Source of the DNA: Constantimarinum furrinae
GTDB lineage: Bacteria > Bacteroidota > Bacteroidia > Flavobacteriales > Flavobacteriaceae
Length of the DNA stretch: 64,000 bases
Direction: 5' to 3'
Assembly (NCBI RefSeq): GCF_014295415.1
Contig: NZ_CP052909.1
Coordinates: forward strand, 1,240,001-1,304,000
A model generated the notes under the pieces. It was given only the letters and a program-made list of their open reading frames with translations. It ran no database searches and had not been told where the DNA came from. Each line of letters begins with the position of its first letter. Positions within the stretch are counted from its first letter, which is position 1. Of the stretch, positions 27,143-35,751 are shown one piece after another. Position numbers and translations under genes: made by a program.

Positions 27143-30100
27143 TTATGCCGGATTTAATTTTCCGGTTTTGTCTTCTGAAAATCTGATCTTCGCACGATTC
27201 AGCAAATAAAACATCGTAGGCACAATCACCAGAGTTAAGAAGGTCGCAAAACTCAATCCGAAGATGATCGTCCATGACATTGGACCCCAAAAAATGGTAT
27301 TGTCTCCGCCAATATAGATCTGCGGATCGAATTCAGTAAACAAGGTAAAGAAGTTAATATTAAACCCAATAGCTAAAGGAATCAACCCTAAGATCGTGGT
27401 TATCGCTGTTAAGAGTACCGGTCTTAAACGATTCTTTCCGGCCGCGATTATAGCTTCTCGATAATCGGTTCTGCTTAACAACTCATCTTCTCCTATTCCT
27501 AATTCTTCCTTTTTACGGTCAATGAGCAATTGCGTATAATCGATGAGTACGATCGCATTGTTCACCACGATACCCGCTAGTGATATGATCCCCATCATCG
27601 TCATAATGACCACGAAATCCATCTGAAAGATCACCAACCCAAACAATACCCCTATAAAACTTAAGATTATCGCTACAAAAATGATAATAGGCTTAGATAC
27701 CGAATTAAACTGAGCAACAATAATGAGTAGTATTAAGGCCAAAGCGATCACCAAGGCTGAAAATAAAAAAGCCATGTTTTTATCCTGCTCTTCCTGTTCC
27801 CCTGTAAAATCGTATGAAATTCCGCGCGGAAACTCATAATTAGCAAGCGATCCTTCTATTTTCTGAACGATCTCGGTAGCATTAGCACCTTCCAAAACAT
27901 TAGAATAAATGGTAATAACGCGCTTTAAATCTTTTCTTTTAATAGAACTGAAGGTGGCAATATTTTCGGTCGTAACCAGAGCCGAAATCGGAACACTTCT
28001 AAGGACCCCTTTATTGTCGCGAAATGTTATATTTTGATTGAAAAGAGCACTTTCATTATACCGGTTTTCGTTTCCGAAACGAACAAAAATATCATAGTCA
28101 TCTTCCCCTTCCTTATAGGTAGACGAATCGAAACCGTAAATAGCACTACGTAATACCTGACCCACCTGAGCGGTACTTACTCCAAGCTCTCCAGCCTTCT
28201 TGCGGTCTACAAACACCTCCATTTCAGGTTTATTCTGATTAACATCCAGCTTCAGTTCTTCAATACCGGGTATCGACTGACTGTTAATATATTCCTGAAC
28301 GTTTTGTGCTTCAGCCAGTAGTTGGTCGTAATTATCACCTTTTAATTCAAGATTTATGGCATACCCAGCCGGTGGTCCATTTGCATCTTTGTCCACAATA
28401 ACGCTTACTCCAGGATAGCCCTGTACTGCATTTCGCAATTCACTTAGTACATCACCACTGCTCACTTTATCCCCATCTTCATCATAACGGTATTTGAATT
28501 CCCTGAACAAAACGGTTACTTTTCCCCGGTGAGGCATTTCGTTTGTCGAAGCTCCATCGGTTTGAGGGTTCCCGGCACCTTCACCCACCTGAGAAATAAT
28601 TGACTCTGCCATAAAATTGTACGGCTCGCCATCCTTCATATACTTGTACTTGTCCAATACATCAAATACCTGTTGTTCAATAGTACGAGTAATCTCATTG
28701 GTCTTTTCAATATCGGTGCCTTCAGGATATTCTATATAAACGATAGCCTGATTTGGCTGGTTCTCCGGAAAGAACAATATATTGGGCTGAGCCAATCCGA
28801 AGACTATAAAAGATAAGATCAATAATCCGAAAGTTCCGAAAACGAATTTATAGGCATTACTTCCTCGTAAAGCAAAATCCAGAAATTTATCATATCTGCG
28901 CTCTAAAGCCGGCAGCCATTTCTTCTGGAATTTCTTAGATCCGGGAGTAAGCACATACTTAAAGAACCATAATAATGCCGCGACAAAAACAAATAAGTTT
29001 CCAAAGCCAATCAATGTGCTGGGGCTTCCAACGGCACCCAGTATACTAAATAGAATTCCAACGGCAAGTAATCCCAACCCTTGCTTTAAAAGTGAGGTTT
29101 TCGCTCTGTTCTTCCATCCAATGAATGACATTACCAGTGCTGCGATGAGCACTATGGTCCCTAAAATCTGAAATATAAGATGCGTTTCGGTTAAGCCTGA
29201 AATTATAAGTAATCCTCCAAAGATCAATAAGGCCAGACTTATCCTGAACAAACTCTTTTTCGAGATCTCACCTTCTTCGGTTTTCATTAATACCGAAGTT
29301 AACATTGAGTTTATGACGAGCGCCACGAACAACGAAGAAAATAGTACCATGGCCAGAGTAAGCGGGAAATAGATCATAAATTTCCCCATTATACCGGGCC
29401 AGAACCCCAACGGTAGAAATGCGGCAAGAGTCGTGGCCGTAGATGCAATAATGGGCCATGCGATCTCTCCCACTCCCTGTTTAGCCGCTTCCAATCTGGG
29501 AACCCCTTCATCCATGAGACGATATACGTTTTCGACCACAACGATCCCGTTATCCACCAGCATTCCGAGTCCCATGACCGTAGCAAATAATACCATGGTG
29601 TTAAGCGTGATATTCATCCCCAGAAATCCTCCAAAGATCGGTAGGATAAGGAATGACAATAAAATCGATAGCGGGATAGCAATACCTACAAATAGTGCAT
29701 TTCGAAAGCCCAGAAAGAACATTAAAACACTAACAACCAGCAAGACCCCAAATATGATACTGTTCTCTAGCTCGGCTACCTGCGCTTCTGTGCGCGTAGA
29801 TTCGTCACTGGTTATAGATATTTCCAGATCGGTTGGTAAGTAGGTCCCTTTTGCTTCATTAATTATTTCCTTGATCTGCGCTATAGCGGCGATCATGTTT
29901 TCACCGCTTTTCTTTTTGATACTCAACATGACCACAGGCTCTCCATACTCACGTGCATAGGTGGTTTTGTCTTTTTCTCTAAAATTTATGGTCGCAACAT
30001 CACGCAAGAGTACAACGCCGCCATCTTCCTTTACCACGATATTTTCGAGGTCGTTGGGTTTGTCGATCTCGCCAATTACCCTGATATTTCGTCTAAGACC

Positions 30101-30802
30101 ATTCTCAATAACATTTCCTCCCGAAATGGTGACATTCTCATTCTGAATGGCTTGTATCACCTGATTTAAACTGAGATTGGCAGCAGTCATTTTATAGACA
30201 TCCACCGCAACCTCTACTTCCTTATCCTGAACCCCAAGAAGGGTGGCTTCCTTGATCTCCGGGAGATCTTCGATCTCGTCCTGAAGATCTTCAGCAAACT
30301 CCTTTAGCTGCTCACTGGGATAGTCTCCTTTCAAATTAATTTGAGCGATGGGAGTTATTTCTGAAATATTGAGATCGAACGCATTGGGCTCGACCTTAGC
30401 TCCTCCATCGATGGTAGGCCAGTCCTGTTGCGCTTTTACAGCATCGATCTTATCTTTTACCTTAACCTTTGCCTCTTCAGGGGTAATGGTTTCTTCAAAT
30501 TCTACCGTGATCATGGAATAATCCTGAAGTGAATTGGATGTGATCTTGGTAACTCCCGAAATATCATTGATCTCTTCTTCCAAAGGTTTGGTTATCAACT
30601 TTTCGACATCTTCGGCCGCATTACCGGGAAATATGGAACTTACATAGATCTTTGATTCAATGATCTCCGGAAAGGATTCCCGGGGTAAATTTATATACGA
30701 CATTAACCCGCCAATTAGGACGATCCCAATAAGCACAAATACCGTCATACGGTTATCTATCGCCCAGTTAGAAAGTCCGAAATATTTTTTCTTTTGTTCC
30801 AT
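27143..30802 (-). CDS. efflux RND transporter permease subunit (HAE1 type)
   Basis: A 1219-residue inner-membrane drug/proton antiporter of the AcrB group. It shows the usual start (NRMTVFVLIGIVLIGG), the porter domains, the proton-relay helix with GLGMLVDNGIVVVENV, and the second-half ISLAGIVVNNAIVLIDY. The protein is 150-200 residues longer than AcrB. The excess sits between roughly residues 505 and 645, after the sixth helix, as four to five extra hydrophobic segments joined by short charged loops. It forms one operon with the adaptor, the TolC channel and the TetR regulator upstream. Confidence 0.95.
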   Translation of the reverse strand: MEQKKKYFGLSNWAIDNRMTVFVLIGIVLIGGLMSYINLPRESFPEIIESKIYVSSIFPGNAAEDVEKLITKPLEEEINDISGVTKITSNSLQDYSMITVEFEETITPEEAKVKVKDKIDAVKAQQDWPTIDGGAKVEPNAFDLNISEITPIAQINLKGDYPSEQLKEFAEDLQDEIEDLPEIKEATLLGVQDKEVEVAVDVYKMTAANLSLNQVIQAIQNENVTISGGNVIENGLRRNIRVIGEIDKPNDLENIVVKEDGGVVLLRDVATINFREKDKTTYAREYGEPVVMLSIKKKSGENMIAAIAQIKEIINEAKGTYLPTDLEISITSDESTRTEAQVAELENSIIFGVLLVVSVLMFFLGFRNALFVGIAIPLSILLSFLILPIFGGFLGMNITLNTMVLFATVMGLGMLVDNGIVVVENVYRLMDEGVPRLEAAKQGVGEIAWPIIASTATTLAAFLPLGFWPGIMGKFMIYFPLTLAMVLFSSLFVALVINSMLTSVLMKTEEGEISKKSLFRISLALLIFGGLLIISGLTETHLIFQILGTIVLIAALVMSFIGWKNRAKTSLLKQGLGLLAVGILFSILGAVGSPSTLIGFGNLFVFVAALLWFFKYVLTPGSKKFQKKWLPALERRYDKFLDFALRGSNAYKFVFGTFGLLILSFIVFGLAQPNILFFPENQPNQAIVYIEYPEGTDIEKTNEITRTIEQQVFDVLDKYKYMKDGEPYNFMAESIISQVGEGAGNPQTDGASTNEMPHRGKVTVLFREFKYRYDEDGDKVSSGDVLSELRNAVQGYPGVSVIVDKDANGPPAGYAINLELKGDNYDQLLAEAQNVQEYINSQSIPGIEELKLDVNQNKPEMEVFVDRKKAGELGVSTAQVGQVLRSAIYGFDSSTYKEGEDDYDIFVRFGNENRYNESALFNQNITFRDNKGVLRSVPISALVTTENIATFSSIKRKDLKRVITIYSNVLEGANATEIVQKIEGSLANYEFPRGISYDFTGEQEEQDKNMAFLFSALVIALALILLIIVAQFNSVSKPIIIFVAIILSFIGVLFGLVIFQMDFVVIMTMMGIISLAGIVVNNAIVLIDYTQLLIDRKKEELGIGEDELLSRTDYREAIIAAGKNRLRPVLLTAITTILGLIPLAIGFNINFFTLFTEFDPQIYIGGDNTIFWGPMSWTIIFGLSFATFLTLVIVPTMFYLLNRAKIRFSEDKTGKLNPA

Positions 30803-30813
30803 TATGGTCCTGA

Positions 30814-31992
30814 TTAGTTGGTGGTTTTAATTTTTACTTTCGAACCGTCTTTAAGTGTTAAGGCGCCTTCTTTCACAATGGTTTCTCCATCCTCAAGACC
30901 GCTTAATACTTCAATCTGTCCTTCGTATTTTTTTCCGGTTTCAACTTGTCGTTTTGTCACCATAGCTTCGTCATTCTCCACTTCAGAAATTAAAAACACA
31001 AACTTTTCACCCTTACTGTTCTCCTGTATTACATTGGCCGGAATTAATTTAGCGTCATCCTCGCTGTAATCATTTATTTCGAGCTTGGCAACTAGATTCG
31101 GCTTTATCATTTTATCCTTGTTCGGAATATCGATCTCAATATCGAATGTCCTGTTATTCGGATTAATATAATTACCTACACTTTTAACTTTACCATCGAT
31201 ACTGGTATTGAGTGCCGGAAAGGATACCTTAACCTTGGTTCCCTGAGTAATACTTCCTAAATAATTTTCAGGAATTGACGCCTTCACATACATGTCGCTA
31301 AGGTTTACTATGCGCATTAGAGCCTGAGACCCGGGCGCTACTACCTGACCCTGCTCGGTGATCACTTCGTCTATCTCCCCGCTAAAAGGAGCCCGAACCG
31401 TTGTTCTGCCCAATTGAGCTCTCATCTGATTCACAGCGCTCTGCGAAGCTTCCATATTCGATTTGGCTTGTAAATATTGTATCTCACTTCCAATTTTTTG
31501 ATCCCAAAGACGTTGCTGACGCTCATAAGTGGTCTTTGCTAATTGATATTGGGTTTCCAGTTGTGCCAACTGATTTGAAAGTCCGCCGTCATCTATTCTC
31601 GCCAGAACCTGTCCTTTACTTACCCGATCCCCTTCTTTAACATATACCTTCGTTAACAATCCCTGATATTCGGGATAGATGAGAATATTCTGATTGGTCT
31701 CAACATTTCCCTGTATGTCAATAAAATGTGAGAATAAGGTATCATTAACCGTAAAGGTTGTAACCAAAGGATACTTCTTTAAGGTGTCCTTTTCTGCGAT
31801 TGCTGCATCGAGTTGAGCTATGACCTTAGAAATACTGTCATAGGACGCCATAACCGTTTGTTTTTTGGCCTTGATAGCTTCAAGATCTCCGCTTTCAATA
31901 ACAGCATCAACCGATCGGGGATCTGTTTCTCCACACGAGATAAGTGTAAGGGAAGCAATTAGAAGGATGAATATATTTTTCATAGTAAGCAT
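30814..31992 (-). CDS. efflux RND periplasmic adaptor subunit (membrane fusion protein)
   Basis: A 392-residue lipoprotein (Leu-Ile-Ser-Cys lipobox, Cys20). After a coiled-coil start come the biotinyl-lipoyl-like half (VYVKEGDRVSKGQVLARID), an alpha-hairpin (LAQLETQYQLAKTTYERQQ) that docks with TolC, the other lipoyl half (APFSGEIDEVITEQGQVV) and a beta-barrel. It joins permease and outer membrane channel. It lies 11 nt upstream of the permease gene. A second ATG at 31983 is an alternative start and would still keep the signal. Confidence 0.95.
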   Translation of the reverse strand: MLTMKNIFILLIASLTLISCGETDPRSVDAVIESGDLEAIKAKKQTVMASYDSISKVIAQLDAAIAEKDTLKKYPLVTTFTVNDTLFSHFIDIQGNVETNQNILIYPEYQGLLTKVYVKEGDRVSKGQVLARIDDGGLSNQLAQLETQYQLAKTTYERQQRLWDQKIGSEIQYLQAKSNMEASQSAVNQMRAQLGRTTVRAPFSGEIDEVITEQGQVVAPGSQALMRIVNLSDMYVKASIPENYLGSITQGTKVKVSFPALNTSIDGKVKSVGNYINPNNRTFDIEIDIPNKDKMIKPNLVAKLEINDYSEDDAKLIPANVIQENSKGEKFVFLISEVENDEAMVTKRQVETGKKYEGQIEVLSGLEDGETIVKEGALTLKDGSKVKIKTTN

Positions 31993-32002
31993 ATTTTCGT
32001 GA

Positions 32003-33361
32003 TTAGTTGTTGGTTCTTAATTGCGGAGTATTTAATACAGTCTCCAGATTCGCTTTATTGTTTATTAGCTCTAACATAGCCTGAAAATATTGTTGCTGAG
32101 CCGTGTACAATTGAGTTTGTGCCTGACGCAGATCGAAACTGGTTGAAAGGCCTTCAACAAACTTTATATTGTTCTTGTTCTCAATTCGTTGAGCCAGTGC
32201 CAGATTTTTCTTGGCGTTCTCGTAATTCTCTATCGAAAATTGATAATTACTCTTAGCACTGTTCACTTCAAGTTGAACGTTCTGAATAGTCTCTTCCAAT
32301 TGAGTTTCGGCCTGCTCTAACGCAATTTTAGCCCGTTGCGTTTTTGCACTCCTCAATCCGCTGCTAAAAATGGGGATATTCATATTCACGCCTAATATGG
32401 AGGATTGAAACCAACGCTGGTCACCATCAAAGAAGGAAAACTCATCACTATTGGCAGCGGTACCGTAATTTACAAAGGCCGAGATGGTTGGAAGGGCTCT
32501 GCTCTTTTCCAGTTTAAGCTCAAGATTTCGTTGCTCGGTAAGATTGTACGCTATTTTGTAGTCCACATTTTCCTCAATATTCACTTCGGCTTCGAGAAAA
32601 CGAAGCGATATATTGTTCTCGGCCAGATCGTCGAGACTATCTTCAAATAAAACATTCGACTCCACATCTATGCCCAAAGCGACATTAAACATTTGTCTTG
32701 CGATAGAAGCAGAGCGATACGCATTGTTCAAGTTGGTTTCTATATCCAAAAGCGTAATTTCCAATTGTTCCACACTTTCTTCTTCCGTTAAACCATTTTC
32801 ATAGATCTTACGGGTTTCGAAAAGGTTCTTTTCAAGATTTTCTTTATTCTTTTCAAAAATTGCAATAAGTTCTTCGGATAGCAATACACTGCCGTAGGCA
32901 TTGATGACGCCTTTGCGAACTTCAAGATTTGTTTTCTCGGCGGCATTTTCCGAAAAATCCAGAAAAGCCTTGGCGGCCTGCAGCCCTACTAAATAGCTTC
33001 CGTCAAAAATGAGCTGATCCAGGGTGGCAGTAGCCGAAGCATTTTGTTTGGTGCCAAAGGTAACGGGAACAAAAGTACCGGGTGCTCCACCTGTAAATTC
33101 ACCCGGAATGAAGGTAACAGGCTGCTTAAGATTGTTTTGGTAATTTATATTTCCACTTATTTGAGGCAGTCCCGTTGCCGTGGTTTCCCACTTTTGCTTT
33201 ATAGCTTTTGCAATGTCCCTGCGGGCATTGATGGCGGTGTAATTACTGTCCAGAGCAAAGGATACAGCTTCTTCCAATGTAAAACTATAGGAAGATTTTT
33301 CCTGTGAAAATGACAGAATTGAGGTACATACCGCAAATATTAAAATGAATATTCTGGTCAT
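32003..33361 (-). CDS. TolC-family outer membrane efflux protein
   Basis: A 452-residue outer membrane channel with a signal peptide (cleavage near Ser-Phe-Ser-Gln). It has two OEP repeats made of long coiled-coil helices. The closing YQFSIENYENAKKNLALAQR and EGLSTSFDLRQAQTQLY block is typical of the family. Its start overlaps the stop of the TetR gene by one base (TAATG), so translation is coupled. Confidence 0.94.
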   Translation of the reverse strand: MTRIFILIFAVCTSILSFSQEKSSYSFTLEEAVSFALDSNYTAINARRDIAKAIKQKWETTATGLPQISGNINYQNNLKQPVTFIPGEFTGGAPGTFVPVTFGTKQNASATATLDQLIFDGSYLVGLQAAKAFLDFSENAAEKTNLEVRKGVINAYGSVLLSEELIAIFEKNKENLEKNLFETRKIYENGLTEEESVEQLEITLLDIETNLNNAYRSASIARQMFNVALGIDVESNVLFEDSLDDLAENNISLRFLEAEVNIEENVDYKIAYNLTEQRNLELKLEKSRALPTISAFVNYGTAANSDEFSFFDGDQRWFQSSILGVNMNIPIFSSGLRSAKTQRAKIALEQAETQLEETIQNVQLEVNSAKSNYQFSIENYENAKKNLALAQRIENKNNIKFVEGLSTSFDLRQAQTQLYTAQQQYFQAMLELINNKANLETVLNTPQLRTNN

Positions 33362-33966
33362 TATGTTGATTGTTGATTGATAATTTTATTTAAAGTTTTA
33401 AGCCCTTCTTTGGTAACGATCCCTCTTAGATGGTATTCAAGATATTCTGAAAGCAGAAATGCCTTAGGGAAATTTTCAACCGGGAAAAGCGAATCGTCTT
33501 TAATTCCCATAACACCAACATAATAGATTCGGGAAACAAAACCGATGTCAATATTCTCTCTGTAAAGCCCCATTTCCTTTCCTCGTTTAAGATTTTCAAC
33601 TGTACAATCTTTCATAACCTCGTGCTGTTGTTCTTTTACACTTTCGGCGATCTGTGGGTAATATTTCTGCAGTTGATATTGAGGAGAGGATTTTTCGTCC
33701 TTTAATTGCAGCATCATAAATTTCTTGATCTCGTATAATTCTTCAATTGGGTTTTTATCAGATTCTCTAATATGGTCGATACCACAAGAAATCTTGTTGA
33801 AAAGTAACTGAGTTACTTCACTCACAAGCTCCGTTTTGTTTTTAAAATGAGTGTATATCGTTTTTTTGGAGATACCCATTTCATTGGCGATGTCGTCCAT
33901 AGTCACACTTTTAAAACCAAAAGTGATGAACATATCTGCCGCTTTTTGTATAATCGTTTCTTTCAT
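33361..33966 (-). CDS. TetR/AcrR-family transcriptional regulator
   Basis: A 201-residue repressor-type protein. The N-terminal helix-turn-helix is clear (FKSVTMDDIANEMGISKKT then IYTHFKNKTELV). The C-terminal ligand domain is helical and divergent. I chose the ATG at 33966; a TTG four codons upstream lies inside the promoter element. It is the first gene of the efflux operon, so it probably represses its own operon and is released by a pump substrate. Confidence 0.93.
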   Translation of the reverse strand: MKETIIQKAADMFITFGFKSVTMDDIANEMGISKKTIYTHFKNKTELVSEVTQLLFNKISCGIDHIRESDKNPIEELYEIKKFMMLQLKDEKSSPQYQLQKYYPQIAESVKEQQHEVMKDCTVENLKRGKEMGLYRENIDIGFVSRIYYVGVMGIKDDSLFPVENFPKAFLLSEYLEYHLRGIVTKEGLKTLNKIINQQST

Positions 33967-33975
33967 TTGCGGGTG

Positions 33976-34006
33976 CAAATGTATATCACGGAAACTTTAA
34001 AAACAA
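33976..34006 (-). promoter_or_regulatory. promoter of the TetR-efflux operon
   Basis: On the minus strand TTG (34006-34004) and TACATTTG (33983-33976) are 20 nt apart, an excellent Bacteroidota promoter. The -7 element ends 9 nt before the ATG at 33966, so the 5' leader is only a few bases. The operator of the TetR protein should overlap this site. Confidence 0.65.
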
Positions 34007-34135
34007 TAAAAGTTTCCAAAGTTTTACATTTATTTAACATTTTGTTAAAAAATCCGGGTGAAGGCATTAAAAGTTGATCTTTGGGTGGTATGTAAAAGGC
34101 AAGTATTATTTTAGCCGGAAATTTGCAAGTAGTAC

Positions 34136-35110
34136 ATGAAGGATTTATCTGTATACCGCGAGGCCATTGAGTCACATCTATCCAATATTCTGAAGGTAAA
34201 GGAACCCGTTCAATTGTATGAACCTATTTCGTATATCATGTATCTTGGAGGGAAAAGATTGCGACCGGTATTAACCTTAATGACTTGCGATTATTTCGAT
34301 ACTCCTATTGAAAAGGCTATGAACGCTGCTCTGGCCATAGAGCTTTTCCATAATTTTTCATTAATTCATGATGATATAATGGACCATGCGCCTTTACGGA
34401 GGGGAGAAGAAACCGTACATGAAAAATGGGATGTCAATACAGGAATCCTGTCCGGCGACGCTATGCTTATATTAGCATATCGGTTATTTGAAGATTATGA
34501 TCCGGAGTTGTTTAGAGATCTTGCCAAACTTTTCAGTAAGACTGCGATTGAGGTCTGTGAAGGTCAACAATACGATGTGGCATTCGAAACCCGGGATGAT
34601 GTTTCCATAGATGAATATGTAAAAATGATCGCCTATAAAACAGCGGTTTTATTGGGAGCGGCATTAAAAATGGGGGCCATGGTAGCGAATGCTTCGGAAG
34701 GGTCTCAAAAGAGCTTATATGATTTCGGATGTAATCTTGGGATCGCGTTTCAGCTTCAGGATGATTATCTGGACGCTTTCGGCAATGCTGAAACTTTCGG
34801 TAAGCAGGTAGGTGGTGATATCATTGCCAACAAAAAGACCTTTCTGTATTTAAAAGCGATGGAGCAGAGTGCTGAATCAGATCGGGAAACCCTTCAGCAC
34901 TTATTCGGAATTTCTCCCAAAGATCCTTCTCAAAAAATCGAAACGGTAAAGCAGATCTTTCAGGAAACCGGTGCGGCTGAAGCTACTCAGCTTGAAATAA
35001 AAAAATACACGCAAATGGCTAATAAGGACCTTGAAAGTCTGGAACTTTCCGAAGAGAAAAAGCAAGCCTTCAGAGATTTTGCGACTACCTTAATGAATCG
35101 TACCGTTTAA
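34136..35110 (+). CDS. polyprenyl diphosphate synthase
   Basis: A 324-residue trans-isoprenyl diphosphate synthase. Both Asp-rich motifs are intact: LIHDDIMD followed by LRRGEETVH, and FQLQDDYLDAFG. It condenses isopentenyl diphosphate with an allylic starter. Product length (geranylgeranyl to octaprenyl, for example for menaquinone) cannot be told from sequence by eye. Its stop codon overlaps the stop of the convergent small barrel gene. Confidence 0.93.
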   Translation: MKDLSVYREAIESHLSNILKVKEPVQLYEPISYIMYLGGKRLRPVLTLMTCDYFDTPIEKAMNAALAIELFHNFSLIHDDIMDHAPLRRGEETVHEKWDVNTGILSGDAMLILAYRLFEDYDPELFRDLAKLFSKTAIEVCEGQQYDVAFETRDDVSIDEYVKMIAYKTAVLLGAALKMGAMVANASEGSQKSLYDFGCNLGIAFQLQDDYLDAFGNAETFGKQVGGDIIANKKTFLYLKAMEQSAESDRETLQHLFGISPKDPSQKIETVKQIFQETGAAEATQLEIKKYTQMANKDLESLELSEEKKQAFRDFATTLMNRTV

Positions 35111-35637
35111 AAATAAACCCGCACAAAAGGCATCCAAGCATTTGCATAAATACTATCCTCCTCCTCGTACAACACATCATATCTAATGCCAATCGTTACA
35201 TGTTGGGTTCGATAACCGACACCCAAAAACAAAGCGGGATACCAATAAGTATCATCTTCTATTCCAAGGGATTCTTCGAAATTTCGAGAGACATGGAGTT
35301 CCTCAAACTCGGCAGAAAGCTGAATTTCTGGAATCACATTGTATAAGCCCAGCACACTACCTCCTAAAATGGTAGCATTGTAACGATCCTTTAAACTACT
35401 ATAAGTTCCATTAAGCCCTACCCCCAATGCAAATTGAGAATTGAACTCGTAAATGGCACTTGGTGCCAGGGTTCCGCTAAAAAAACCATCCCCAAAACTA
35501 AGTCCGATTCCACCTCCAAATCGAACCTGTGACCAGAAAGGCGATCGCTTTTCCTGAGCGAATGTATTCAAAGAAATTAGAAGCAGACAAAGTGAGAAAA
35601 TGAGTTTTACAGAACACCGTCTTTGGGCTAAATTCAT
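35107..35637 (-). CDS. small outer membrane beta-barrel protein
   Basis: A 176-residue exported protein. The signal peptide ends near LNTFAQ, and the rest alternates in beta strands and closes with FVRVYF, so it is probably an 8-strand barrel. I chose the ATG at 35637; the frame extends to a TTG at 35661, and a GTG at 35613 would give the tightest signal peptide. It lies between the polyprenyl synthase and sucA, divergent from sucA. Homologues beside sucA in flavobacteria are, from memory, sometimes mislabelled alpha-ketoglutarate decarboxylase. Nothing in the sequence supports such activity. Confidence 0.75.
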   Translation of the reverse strand: MNLAQRRCSVKLIFSLCLLLISLNTFAQEKRSPFWSQVRFGGGIGLSFGDGFFSGTLAPSAIYEFNSQFALGVGLNGTYSSLKDRYNATILGGSVLGLYNVIPEIQLSAEFEELHVSRNFEESLGIEDDTYWYPALFLGVGYRTQHVTIGIRYDVLYEEEDSIYANAWMPFVRVYF

Positions 35638-35705
35638 TGGGAAAGTTTTAAGATTAACCAACTATAAATATATAAAATCGAGGGGGGAAGTAATTAGAAT
35701 TGTTG

Positions 35706-35713
35706 TATTTTTG
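35706..35713 (+). promoter_or_regulatory. -7 promoter element for sucA
   Basis: TATTTTTG matches TAnnTTTG, 38 nt before the sucA ATG. No -33 TTG at proper distance. Confidence 0.4.
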
Positions 35714-35751
35714 TAACGTTTTATCAAAAAAGAGTCTTCTATTTTCCAATT

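Noticed and set aside
29433-29843. 136-codon open frame on the plus strand inside the RND permease gene
   Set aside because: It is antisense to a strongly conserved coding region, is low in complexity and has no promoter or family resemblance.
35107-35637. Alpha-ketoglutarate decarboxylase as the function of the small barrel next to sucA
   Set aside because: The protein has a signal peptide and beta-barrel pattern and no thiamine or decarboxylase motif. The label is probably carried over from the neighbour.
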